Shown here piece by piece: positions 1 through 10,772 of a stretch of 64,000 nucleotides of DNA (position 1 is its first letter; every line of letters begins with the position of its first letter). The notes beneath the pieces are model-generated. The model saw nothing but the letters and a program-made list of their open reading frames with translations. It had not been told where the DNA came from and ran no database searches. A program made the position numbers and the translations under genes. This stretch comes from Nocardiopsis kunsanensis DSM 44524. GTDB lineage: Bacteria > Actinomycetota > Actinomycetes > Streptosporangiales > Streptosporangiaceae. The stretch covers positions 1-64,000 of the forward strand of contig NZ_ANAY01000022.1 of the NCBI RefSeq assembly GCF_000340965.1, in the 5' to 3' direction.

Positions 1-68
1 GCGTAGACGGCCGCGGTGTATCCCGCGGGGCCGGAACCGATGATGATCACATTGCGGACGTCACTCAC
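1..68 (-). CDS. trxB: Thioredoxin reductase, N-terminal fragment
   Basis: The reverse strand reads VSDVRNVIIIGSGPAGYTAA from a GTG at 66-68, which is the beta-alpha-beta FAD-binding fingerprint (GxGxxG/A) that opens thioredoxin reductases. The gene runs off the left edge of the window, so only about 22 codons are visible. It would encode the cytoplasmic NADPH-dependent flavoenzyme that reduces thioredoxin. The sigM / anti-sigma / trxB order upstream of it matches the conserved actinobacterial locus, which supports TrxB over other flavoproteins with the same N-terminal fold. A SigR-type promoter lies about 70 bases upstream. Confidence 0.85.
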   Translation of the reverse strand, partial: MSDVRNVIIIGSGPAGYTAAVY

Positions 69-137
69 GCTCGTTGGCCCTTCACACAGTTGCTTCCCCG
101 GCCACCCGGCGTGACCTCGGGGGAGGTTGGTTAGCAC

Positions 138-164
138 AACCGATGGTAAGCGTCCGGCTATTCC
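138..164 (-). promoter_or_regulatory. SigR/SigH-type promoter before trxB
   Basis: On the minus strand GGAAT (160-164) and GGTT (138-141) are separated by 18 bases. This fits the -35/-10 pattern of the thiol-oxidative-stress sigma factors SigR and SigH, which drive thioredoxin genes in Streptomyces and mycobacteria. The site is 70 bases upstream of the trxB start codon. It was identified by eye only. Confidence 0.5.
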
Positions 165-403
165 CGTTCGGCCATACCCTCGGGGTACGGGGCCAGGGTA
201 TCGGGACCATCGGCCGCACGGACTGCACGGAGCGGCCGCTCCGGCCTTCTGCGCGGTGCTCAGACACCCCTGCCGCGGTAGCGCACCGGACGAGCCCGGA
301 AGAGTGCGTTCACCCCCGCCACGTGTCCTGCAGCGGGCATTGACGGCCGCGCCGAGGAGGGGCGAACAGCGCTCGGTGCGTTCCGGGCCATCTCCGACCG
401 GGG

Positions 404-420
404 CGACAGGTCGACATGTC
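404..420. repeat. Dispersed 17-bp intergenic repeat R1, copy 1
   Basis: The near-palindrome CGACAGGTCGACATGTC occurs here and again, identical, at 18557-18573, just past the end of the PBP gene. Both copies sit outside coding sequence near operon 3' ends. Confidence 0.6.
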
Positions 421-445
421 ACCGGAAGCGCAAGCGGCGGGGCCG

Positions 446-465
446 CCCCCGGCACGGGCCGGGGG
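446..465 (-). terminator. Hairpin downstream of the sigM operon
   Basis: A perfect 8-bp GC stem, CCCCCGGC-ACGG-GCCGGGGG, lies about 50 bases beyond the anti-sigma stop codon. There is no T run, so it is only a possible terminator. Confidence 0.35.
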
Positions 466-472
466 AACGGTC

Positions 473-496
473 GACGGATCGCTCTGTCGACAAGGG
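473..496. repeat. Dispersed intergenic repeat R2, copy 1
   Basis: This stretch, centred on TGTCGACA, is nearly identical over about 20 bases to 27188-27211, which overlaps the dnaB stop codon. It lies 18 bases beyond the anti-sigma gene stop. The rest of the gap 69-513 holds the trxB promoter region and no credible gene. Confidence 0.55.
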
Positions 497-513
497 GACA
501 AGGTGATCAGGGG

Positions 514-1359
514 TCAGGAGGCTTCGACGGTCTCCTGCGCCAGCACACTCTCGTCCACGTCGTCGCCCTGGCCGCAGCCGGCTTCCACCACCATGACCTC
601 GACGGAGTCGCCGTCGGGGGCGAACATCACCCAGGCGGGGTCCGGTCCCGTGCCGTACAGGGCGTCATCGACCAGCACGACCCGCAGGCCGATCTCCTCG
701 CCGACACCGGAGGCACAGGACTCGGCACCCTGCGGGACGGTCGTCTCGGCGGGCAGCGGATCGCTTTCTGCCGTACCGCCCACGGGGGAGCGGTCCAGGG
801 TCTCGGCGGCCTGCTCGGCCAGCCCGTCCTCCGTGTAGGCGGTGCCGCTGCGTACGAGCTCGGGTGCGTAGGACTGTGCTGCGTCGGGGCCCGGTTCCTC
901 CTCGGCCTGGCCGTCCATGAGCGGCGCTGCAGCATCCGTCTGTTCGTCGTCCTGCAGCAGGATCCCGTTGACCACGGCCGCCCCGCCACCGATGACGAAC
1001 ACCGCAGCAGCGGCGGCCATCATGATCCGGGGCAGGCCGAAACGGCGTTTTCGGTGTTCGGACAGGTCCGCAACCGGTGCTGATTCGGGTTCGGAGGGGG
1101 CGCCGGTGGGTTCCGGTCGCCGGACCGCGCGGTCACGGACGGCTTCCGCGATCTGCTGCTCGAGGCGGTCGGCCACGTCCGGGGGCAGTTCAGGGGCCGG
1201 TGCTGCGGCCAGGACCTGGGAGACGTTCGACAGTTCGTCCAGGGCTTCGGAGCATTCTTCGCAGGACTCGACGTGTCGGGCGACGTTGCGTTCCTCGTCG
1301 GACTCCAGGAGCCCTTCGGCGAAGAAGGCGAGTGCCTCCACCTCAGGATGGGACGTCAC
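514..1359 (-). CDS. Zinc-type anti-sigma factor of SigM (RsmA-like)
   Basis: A 281-aa membrane protein expected to hold the co-encoded ECF sigma factor inactive. Residues 29-36 carry the H-x3-C-x2-C zinc-binding core of the ZAS/zf-HC2 anti-sigma domain. One transmembrane helix follows at about 112-135, then an acidic, Ala/Glu-rich extracytoplasmic part of about 145 residues. The GTG start overlaps the sigM stop by four bases, indicating translational coupling. In mycobacteria and Streptomyces the equivalent gene lies between sigM and trxB, as here. The family and membrane topology are clear; specificity for SigM is inferred from linkage. Confidence 0.85.
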   Translation of the reverse strand: MTSHPEVEALAFFAEGLLESDEERNVARHVESCEECSEALDELSNVSQVLAAAPAPELPPDVADRLEQQIAEAVRDRAVRRPEPTGAPSEPESAPVADLSEHRKRRFGLPRIMMAAAAAVFVIGGGAAVVNGILLQDDEQTDAAAPLMDGQAEEEPGPDAAQSYAPELVRSGTAYTEDGLAEQAAETLDRSPVGGTAESDPLPAETTVPQGAESCASGVGEEIGLRVVLVDDALYGTGPDPAWVMFAPDGDSVEVMVVEAGCGQGDDVDESVLAQETVEAS

Positions 1360-1982
1360 GATGGATTGGCACCTCCTCTCTCAGATGTGACGTCTCGTGG
1401 ATGCGGAGGGTTCCTCAGATGCGCGAGCGAAGGCAGTAGTTTCGAGCGACCTCGCGCACACCTGCTCTTGATGGTTCCGGAGGCCACTTCGAGGATGGCG
1501 GCGGCATCCTCGACACGGTAGCCGAGCATGTCGACGAGGGTCAGGGCGATGCGTTGGTCGTGCGGCAGGTCCTCGAGGGCCTGCCGCACGACGATGCGTG
1601 TCTCCGTGCGGGACGCGTGGTCGTGTGTGCTGCCGCTGCGCACGTCCTGCTCGTTGGCCATGACGTCGAGGGTCTCGCCCTCGGTCGGGGTCGACGGCCG
1701 CACTTTGCGGCGCCGCAGCCGGTCGTGGCAGGCGTTGACGACGATGCGGTGCATCCAGGTGCTCACCTGGGCCTCGCCCCGGAACCGTCCTGCGGCACGG
1801 AAGGCGGACAGGAAAGCGTCCTGGAGGGCGTCGGAGGCCTCCTCGGGGTCAGCCATGATGCGCACGGCGACAGCCCAGAGGCGCTCACGGTGACGCCGCA
1901 CCAGCACCGCGAAGGCCTGCTCGTCGCCTTCTGCATGCTTCGTCAGAAGCTCACGATCTGTGAGCTCGTGGACCGACTCCAT
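1356..1982 (-). CDS. sigM: ECF RNA polymerase sigma factor SigM
   Basis: This 208-aa protein has sigma region 2 at about residues 12-90, including the DAFLSAFRAAGRFRG and WMHRIVVNACHDRLRRR segments that bind the -10 element. Region 4 at about 135-182 ends in the helix-turn-helix VEDAAAILEVASGTIKSR. There is no region 3, as in all ECF factors. It starts 24 bases after the pseudokinase gene and overlaps the anti-sigma gene. In relatives SigM controls envelope and late-growth genes. Assignment to SigM rests on the trxB-murJ neighbourhood and on similarity recognised by eye. Confidence 0.88.
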   Translation of the reverse strand: MESVHELTDRELLTKHAEGDEQAFAVLVRRHRERLWAVAVRIMADPEEASDALQDAFLSAFRAAGRFRGEAQVSTWMHRIVVNACHDRLRRRKVRPSTPTEGETLDVMANEQDVRSGSTHDHASRTETRIVVRQALEDLPHDQRIALTLVDMLGYRVEDAAAILEVASGTIKSRCARGRSKLLPSLAHLRNPPHPRDVTSERGGANPS

Positions 1983-2006
1983 CAGCGCTGATCACATACC
2001 CCACAA

Positions 2007-3575
2007 CTAGACGCCGCGTACCTCGACCTCGTGCACGGTGCCTCGGTAGGTACCGCCATCGGAAGGCATTTCGGTGAACCAGACCACGACGTATTGTCCG
2101 GAGACGGGTTCCTCGAGTTCGATCTTCTCCTCGCCCGAGACCTGGCCTTCCCAGGCGACCGGCATCTCGGAGTTCAGGGCCTCGTCGTCCGTCGGGTGGC
2201 TGCTACGGGTGTCGCTGACCCGGATCTGGACCCCGTAGGTGCTCTGCGGCACGGTGAGATCGACCTCGTGCACCTCTTGGCTCTGTCCGAGGTCCAGCAG
2301 CAGGCCGACCCCGGACTTGTTCCCCTCGCCCATGGGGTCCTGGTAGCCCTCGGTGTTCCAGACGGTCTCGTGGGCTCCGTCGTGGGCCTTCGGTGCATTG
2401 TCGCCGTGCTCGCTGCCGTCACCGAGCGGGTCGAACCCGTCGGAGCCGACGATGTCGATGGTGCTCAGCTCGGGGGCCTCCTGCTGTTCCTCGTCGGTGG
2501 AGTCACTGCTGGGGGAGGCCTCTCCGGACGGGCGCATCATCGATCCCAAGGTCCATGCGCCGGCGACCACGCCGATGAAGAGGAGCCCGGCCGCACCCCA
2601 CACCAGGGCCTTGCGGGCCGTGCTGGACTGTTCGGAACGGCGACGGCCCCGGGGAGCGGCTGCTGCTGTTCCCGCCGCGGCGGTGGCACCGGCGCGCTCG
2701 CTGCTGCGGGGGCCGGTCCCCGTGCTGCCGAACTCACCGGTACGGCGCGAGGTGCCCCGTTCGGGTTCAGGCGCGGGCTCGGCCGGAGACACCGGAAGAG
2801 GGATGAGTCGGGGCACGTCGGCCATGGACTGGCAGAACGCGGCCGGTGTCGTGATGGGCGGACCGGGAACGACCTGTCCCACCAGCTGTGGCAGTGCCGC
2901 ACGGGTGGAGATGGTGGCCAGGGGATCGGTGATGCCTGGACGTACCTGGTCGGCGGGTACCGGACCGTTCGGGCCCTGGGGCGCAGGGGGGAGGGGGGTC
3001 TGCTGAAGGCCGGGCCAGTGTCCGGTCAGCGCTGCGTACAGCAGGTGCCCCAGCCCCTGGGCGTCGACCGCTGAGGGGTCCTGGACGTTGGCGCCCAGGA
3101 GCGCGGCGTCCACGCCGATGCCGGTGACCTTGACCGCTCCTCCGCTGCTCCACATGAGTTTGTCGGGGGTCAGGCACAGGTGGTGCAGACCGCCCTCGTG
3201 GGCGGCGGCTATGGCCTCGGCCGCCTCGGTGACCAGGCCGGCGGCGCGCTCGGGTTCCATGGGGCCCTGGGCGAGGAGGTCGGCCAGGGAGGAACCGATG
3301 ACCCATTCCTCGACGACGTAGGGCACGGGGGCCATGTCGTCGGCGTCGAAGACCTGGGTGACACGGGAGTCGGGGATCCTGCTGGTGGCGCGTGCGGCGC
3401 GCACGGCCTCGGAGGTGCGGGGGAAGCCTTCGGTGAAGGTCCACACGGCGACGGGTCGTGCGAGTGTCTCGTCGGTGGCCTTCCATCTGGTGGCACCACC
3501 GGTCTCACTCACGACGTCGTCGAGGCGGTACCGGTTGGCCAGCTTGGCCCCGGGTTCGATCAGGAAGGTGCTCAT
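2007..3575 (-). CDS. Membrane pseudokinase with extracytoplasmic discoidin-like domain
   Basis: The N-terminal ~280 residues follow a Ser/Thr kinase fold, but the catalytic residues are gone. The VAIK lysine is absent (VAVWTF), HRD is replaced by HLCLTPDKL, and DFG by TGIG, so phosphotransfer is unlikely. A Pro/Ala/Arg-rich linker leads to one membrane helix at about 320-345, then a ~155-aa outer domain that resembles F5/8-type (carbohydrate-binding-like) beta-sandwiches. In Mycobacterium tuberculosis the same parts are fused to the C-terminus of MviN/MurJ (Rv3910), where the pseudokinase, once phosphorylated, recruits an FHA protein. Here it is a separate gene downstream of two murJ genes and just before sigM. 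A role as a peptidoglycan-synthesis scaffold is inferred from that. Confidence 0.8.
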   Translation of the reverse strand: MSTFLIEPGAKLANRYRLDDVVSETGGATRWKATDETLARPVAVWTFTEGFPRTSEAVRAARATSRIPDSRVTQVFDADDMAPVPYVVEEWVIGSSLADLLAQGPMEPERAAGLVTEAAEAIAAAHEGGLHHLCLTPDKLMWSSGGAVKVTGIGVDAALLGANVQDPSAVDAQGLGHLLYAALTGHWPGLQQTPLPPAPQGPNGPVPADQVRPGITDPLATISTRAALPQLVGQVVPGPPITTPAAFCQSMADVPRLIPLPVSPAEPAPEPERGTSRRTGEFGSTGTGPRSSERAGATAAAGTAAAAPRGRRRSEQSSTARKALVWGAAGLLFIGVVAGAWTLGSMMRPSGEASPSSDSTDEEQQEAPELSTIDIVGSDGFDPLGDGSEHGDNAPKAHDGAHETVWNTEGYQDPMGEGNKSGVGLLLDLGQSQEVHEVDLTVPQSTYGVQIRVSDTRSSHPTDDEALNSEMPVAWEGQVSGEEKIELEEPVSGQYVVVWFTEMPSDGGTYRGTVHEVEVRGV

Positions 3576-3853
3576 GATGGGAGTGACGGGCGCCAGTGCC
3601 GTGGGTTCGCCGTGCTGTCCGCAGCGGTCTTCCTCGGGGGTGGAGGGGTGCTACGGGGCTCGGGCGAGGGGTCATCGGCTCTGAGTGCTGTCCCCAGCCT
3701 CCCTTCGGGCAGCTCGGATAAACAATGCGGTAGCGGTTAAGCGATGCCTGTCCATGCTAGGACGCGTGAACAGCACCTTTGGTGGACAGCGGATAGGGAT
3801 CCATCTTCCGGTTGTTTCCGGAGGCCGAGTGCCGGGGGGTGCGTTCCCGGTGA

Positions 3854-5755
3854 TCAGCTGCGTCGCAGCTTGGTCCTGATCAGATCGAGGAACGTTGTGA
3901 CTTCCGTCACATTGAGGAACTTGGCCGTGACCACGAACAGTACGGCACCTACGGCACCTCCGGCCAGTATGGAACTCAGAGCCGGCAGCAGTTCGCCGGG
4001 AAGCCCCTGGAGCGCGAAGAGCACGAACACCCCGAACACCGCGGACGGGACCGTCGCGATGTGCAGCTTGAACAGGGTTGACGCGCTCCTTCGGCCGTCG
4101 AGCCCGTTGAGGCGCTTGTTGAGCACCCGCCACATGATCACCGACCCCAGGACGTAATAGAGGCCGTAGGGGACCGGCAGCCAGACCACGATGTACTCCG
4201 GCTCCATCCACAACAGCAGGCTGAAGGCCGTCACTGCGTGCGCCGCCTCCGAGGGCAGGGCCACCAGCGCCGGCGTGCGGGTGTCGCCGAGGGCGTAGAA
4301 CACCCGCATCTGCAGCTGGAACAGCGTGAACGGGATCAGTACCAAGCAGAACACCATGAGGATGTGCCCGATCGTGGCCGCGTCCTCGACCGAGGTACTG
4401 CCCCGCGCGTAGATCATCACGCAGAACGGGACCGCGAACACGATCATCGCAACGGAGATCGGCACGATGAGCACCGACGAGAGCCGGAAACCCCGCGAGA
4501 AGTCGGCGCGCACCTGGTCCTTGCGGCCGGTGGCCACGTGCTCGCTCATGCGCGGCAGCAGCGCCGTGATCACCGACACCGCGATGATCGCGTACGGCAG
4601 CTGGAAGATCATTGACGCGAACTTGTAAGCGGCGATTCCGGCGCCCGAGGCCCCGGCCTCCGACGCCATCGCACCCGCGCGTGTTGCCACGTTGGTGGAA
4701 ACGAGAGCACCCACCTGCGCGACCACGATGTAGAGCATCATCCACGAGGCGGCACCAGCCGCCTCACCCAGACCGGACCCGCGCAGGTCCAGACGCGGGC
4801 GCCAACGGAAACCTGCGGCCGCCAGCGCCCAGATGAGCACCGAGGCCTGCAGGACCTGGCCCAGCACCGTTCCCAGTCCCAGCAGGGCGATCTGCCCCTG
4901 GTGCTCCATGAGGTCCTCGGGGCTCTGCCCGGGGCCGGCGATGGCCAGGAACCACAGGCAGATCCCGATGATGACCACGTTGTTGAGCACCGGCGCCCAC
5001 ATGGGGGCCCCGAACTTGTTCCGCGCGTTCAGCATCGCGCCCGCCAGGCCGCTGGCGCCGATGAAGAAGATCTGCAGCACCAGGAAGCGCGCCATGATCA
5101 CCGAGACGTCGTACTGCGCCCCGGAGAACCCGCCCGCGTAGATGCGGATGAACCACTCCGCGACGAGCACCGATACCACGGTGATCACCAACAGACCGAG
5201 CAGTAGGAGAGTGACCAACCGCTGCTCGGTCCGGTCTCCGCCGTCCTCGTCCGACTTGCGCCGCTTGACCAGGAACGGAACGAACACGCTCGCCAACAAC
5301 CCGCCGATGAGCAGGTCGTAGATCATGAACGGGACCATGTTCGCCGTCTGGTAGGCGTCGCCCAGCAGCTGGGTACCGATCGCCGCCGCCAGCACGATCG
5401 TGCGCAGGAATCCCGTCGCACGGGAGAACACCGTGCCCAGCGCCATGATCGCGCTCGACTTGGCGAGGTTCCCTGACGAGGTGTGGCTGGAACCGCCGAC
5501 CTCGTCGCCGTCCTCCAACCCCGCACGGTCGGCGGTGCCCAGGTCACCGATGTCGCTCGGGTCCCGGACGGTACGCAGACCGGGCTCGGGCTCGCCCTCG
5601 GGTTCACTGCGTTCATAGGCGTCGAGAACCTCGTCCGGCATCATCAGTGTGTGCCGCCCGCGCTCGTGCGCCCGGGCCTCGGCCGCTTCTGGGGGCCGGT
5701 GTTCCGGAGGGTCCTGTCGGGGGTGATCGCTGGACACCGTCGCGCTGCCCTTCAC
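3854..5755 (-). CDS. murJ: Lipid II flippase MurJ (MviN), copy 1
   Basis: This 633-aa polytopic protein carries an acidic ~85-aa cytoplasmic N-terminal extension followed by about 14 hydrophobic segments of the MOP/MVF family. Family hallmarks include SSAIMALGTVFSRATGFLRT and the GLLASVFVPFLVKRRK loop. MurJ moves lipid-linked peptidoglycan precursor to the outer face of the membrane. A second GTG at 5737 is an alternative start and has a fair ribosome site. It lies 55 bases downstream of a paralogue of similar length, so the pair is a tandem duplication. Which copy is essential cannot be told from sequence. Confidence 0.9.
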   Translation of the reverse strand: MKGSATVSSDHPRQDPPEHRPPEAAEARAHERGRHTLMMPDEVLDAYERSEPEGEPEPGLRTVRDPSDIGDLGTADRAGLEDGDEVGGSSHTSSGNLAKSSAIMALGTVFSRATGFLRTIVLAAAIGTQLLGDAYQTANMVPFMIYDLLIGGLLASVFVPFLVKRRKSDEDGGDRTEQRLVTLLLLGLLVITVVSVLVAEWFIRIYAGGFSGAQYDVSVIMARFLVLQIFFIGASGLAGAMLNARNKFGAPMWAPVLNNVVIIGICLWFLAIAGPGQSPEDLMEHQGQIALLGLGTVLGQVLQASVLIWALAAAGFRWRPRLDLRGSGLGEAAGAASWMMLYIVVAQVGALVSTNVATRAGAMASEAGASGAGIAAYKFASMIFQLPYAIIAVSVITALLPRMSEHVATGRKDQVRADFSRGFRLSSVLIVPISVAMIVFAVPFCVMIYARGSTSVEDAATIGHILMVFCLVLIPFTLFQLQMRVFYALGDTRTPALVALPSEAAHAVTAFSLLLWMEPEYIVVWLPVPYGLYYVLGSVIMWRVLNKRLNGLDGRRSASTLFKLHIATVPSAVFGVFVLFALQGLPGELLPALSSILAGGAVGAVLFVVTAKFLNVTEVTTFLDLIRTKLRRS

Positions 5756-5810
5756 TGGGTCGAAACTGGCGTGCCCCTGGTAGGGGCCGCTCGGGGGGAG
5801 GGGGCCACTG

Positions 5811-7652
5811 TCATCGACGCAGCCGTCCGCGGATCAGTTCCACCGCGGAGGTGAGCTCCTGGATGCGCAGGAGCCGGGCCGTGCCGAGGAAGAGCAGCGC
5901 CCCGAGGACGCAGCCCACGACGGGTGCACCGATGTAGCTGACCAGCCCGGGGCCGACGTAGGTGTCGAAGAGGTGCAGCACGCCGAGACCGGCTGCCACG
6001 CTCGGGAGCGCGGCCACGTGCAGGCGCAACAACGTGCCGATGATGTGCTTCCCGTCAAGGCCGCCCAGCCTGTGGCTGATGATGTTCCCCGCGATGATCA
6101 GTCCGGACAGGAACGAGACCATGAAGCCCGCGGCCACACCCGTGACCACGTACGCCGGGGGAAGCAGCATGTAGGACGTGAAGGCCAGAGCGGCGTGCAC
6201 CGCCAGGTTCGCGATCGCGATCATCGCCGGGGTCCGGGTGTCACCCATCGCGAAGAACACCCGCAGCATGAGCTGGAAGATCGTGAAGGGCACCAGGCCC
6301 AATGCCATGACGGTGAGGATCTGGCCGATGTTGGCCGCGTCGTCGACCGAGATGGAACCGCGTGCGAAGGCCAGGATCGACAGCGGCTGCGCGAACAGCG
6401 CGATCGCGAACCCCATCGGGACCAGCACGAACGCGGAGATCCGGAGCGTACGCGAGAAATCCGAACGCACCATCGGCCAGTCGTGGTCGTCCGCGTGGGC
6501 GCTCATGCGGGGCAGGAGCACGGTGATGAGGGAGACCGCGATGATCGCGTACGGCAGTTGGAAGAGCTGGTATGCGAGGTTGTAGGCCGTAATGCCCGCA
6601 CCGACGGCGGCGTCGGGGTCCTCGACGGCGGCCACGTTCGCGGCGTTGGCGATGTTGGTGGTGATCCACAGGCCTGCCTGGGTCAGGAAGGTGTAGAGCA
6701 TCATCCACCCTGCGGTACGCACGGCTTCACTCAGGCCGGATCCGCGCAGGTCCAGGCGCGGACGCCACCGGTACCCGGTCCGGGTCAGGGCCACGAACAG
6801 CACCAGGGCCTGCAGGGCCATGCCAGAGGCGGTTCCGGCGCCGAGCAGGGTCAACTGGCCGTCGGTGACCTCGGACGGGGCCAGATCGGGGCCTGCGACC
6901 AGCAGGAACATCCCGGACACGAGCATGATGACGATGTTGTTCAGCACCGGGGCCCACACAGCGGCGCCGAATTTCCCGCGGGTGTGGAGCATGGCGCTGA
7001 GGAGCCCGCTCATGCCCACGAAGAAGATCTGTGTCAGCAGGTAGCGGGCCAGGTACACCGACGCATCGAACTGGGCGGGTGTGAAGCGTGACCCGTACAG
7101 GTAGATGAGGAACTCGGCTGCGAGCACCGCCACCGCGGTCAGCGCGAACAGCGCCACCATCGTCGTGGTGAACAGGCGGTCCTCGGTGGCCTTGCCGCCG
7201 TCGGTGTCCCGCTTGCGGCGCTTGACCAGGAACGGCACGATGACGCTCGCCATCAGGCCGCCGATGAGCAGATCGTTCAGGATGAACGGGATCGTGTGCG
7301 CGGTGTGGTACGCATCACCGAGCAGGTGGGTGCCGATGGCCGCGCCCAGCACGATGGTGCGCGCGAACCCGGTGATGCGGGAGGCCATGGTGCCCACCGC
7401 CATCACTGCGCTGGACCGCATCATCCCGCCGTCGCCGGAGCTGTCCGCGGCGCCGTGCTCCTCGTCACCGGAACCGTCGTCACCGGAGCCGGCGGATGCG
7501 CGCTCGGGCAGCTCACCTTCCTCGTAGGAGGGCACGGGACCGCCCGTGGGACTGATCGTGCTCTCACCCGGGAACGACCCTTCGGCCGGGTCCTGCTCTC
7601 GGGGGGACGGGCGGCGGTGTTTCCCGCCGCCGTTCGGGGAATCGGCGACCAC
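5811..7652 (-). CDS. murJ: Lipid II flippase MurJ (MviN), copy 2
   Basis: This 613-aa MVF-family protein resembles the following gene along its whole length, including SSAVMAVGTMASRITGFART and the LLIGGLMASVIVPFLVKRRK segment. About 14 membrane segments follow a ~75-aa hydrophilic N-terminus. The GTG start is preceded by AAGGAAG. It is first of the two murJ genes in the transcription direction and comes after the DUF6049 gene, with a strong hairpin in the gap. Both copies look intact, so redundancy or division of labour, for example growth versus sporulation septa, is possible but unproven. Confidence 0.88.
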   Translation of the reverse strand: MVADSPNGGGKHRRPSPREQDPAEGSFPGESTISPTGGPVPSYEEGELPERASAGSGDDGSGDEEHGAADSSGDGGMMRSSAVMAVGTMASRITGFARTIVLGAAIGTHLLGDAYHTAHTIPFILNDLLIGGLMASVIVPFLVKRRKRDTDGGKATEDRLFTTTMVALFALTAVAVLAAEFLIYLYGSRFTPAQFDASVYLARYLLTQIFFVGMSGLLSAMLHTRGKFGAAVWAPVLNNIVIMLVSGMFLLVAGPDLAPSEVTDGQLTLLGAGTASGMALQALVLFVALTRTGYRWRPRLDLRGSGLSEAVRTAGWMMLYTFLTQAGLWITTNIANAANVAAVEDPDAAVGAGITAYNLAYQLFQLPYAIIAVSLITVLLPRMSAHADDHDWPMVRSDFSRTLRISAFVLVPMGFAIALFAQPLSILAFARGSISVDDAANIGQILTVMALGLVPFTIFQLMLRVFFAMGDTRTPAMIAIANLAVHAALAFTSYMLLPPAYVVTGVAAGFMVSFLSGLIIAGNIISHRLGGLDGKHIIGTLLRLHVAALPSVAAGLGVLHLFDTYVGPGLVSYIGAPVVGCVLGALLFLGTARLLRIQELTSAVELIRGRLRR

Positions 7653-7783
7653 GGTGGATCAGACTTCCTTTCGTCCGGCTGGGGAAGCCCCGTTCGGGGC
7701 GGGGGAGCGGCGTACGGCCGCGTGTGTCGACATGCGGACACCGGGACCCGTCGGCAGACGGACGTGTCGGCGTGTCGGCAGGT

Positions 7784-7809
7784 CGGCGGGTCGACACGTC
7801 GACCCGCCG
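7784..7809 (-). terminator. Hairpin after the DUF6049 gene
   Basis: Twelve-bp arms built on GGCGGGTCGAC and its complement are separated by 2 bases, 20 bases beyond the DUF6049 stop. The very short loop and embedded GTCGAC motifs make it a perfect long inverted repeat as well as a possible terminator. Confidence 0.5.
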
Positions 7810-7828
7810 CGGGCGGCGGCTCCGGACC

Positions 7829-10504
<2,676 letters not shown>

Positions 10505-10772
10505 CGCTTGACCGGTTTCCTGCTCGGGTCCAGAAGGCCGTCCCGCCGGAGGATGCGGGTGCGACAGGGGCGGTGACGGCGGATACCCGCACGGCGCACT
10601 CGGCGGACGCGGGCCGGGCGGGCGCAAAAAGGACGGCGTCCCCCACTGCACCGAAGATACCTCCTTCCCGGAACGCCGGATCGTGCTGCAGGCTCGAGCG
10701 GCGCGTCCGGGAACCTCTCGCGCGTGCCGGACGATTCGCGGGCACCCGCCGCGTCCACTTAACCTGCGTAGT

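Noticed and set aside
127-1083. A 318-codon plus-strand frame at the left edge
   Set aside because: It is antisense to the anti-sigma factor and runs through the trxB promoter; it has no family character.
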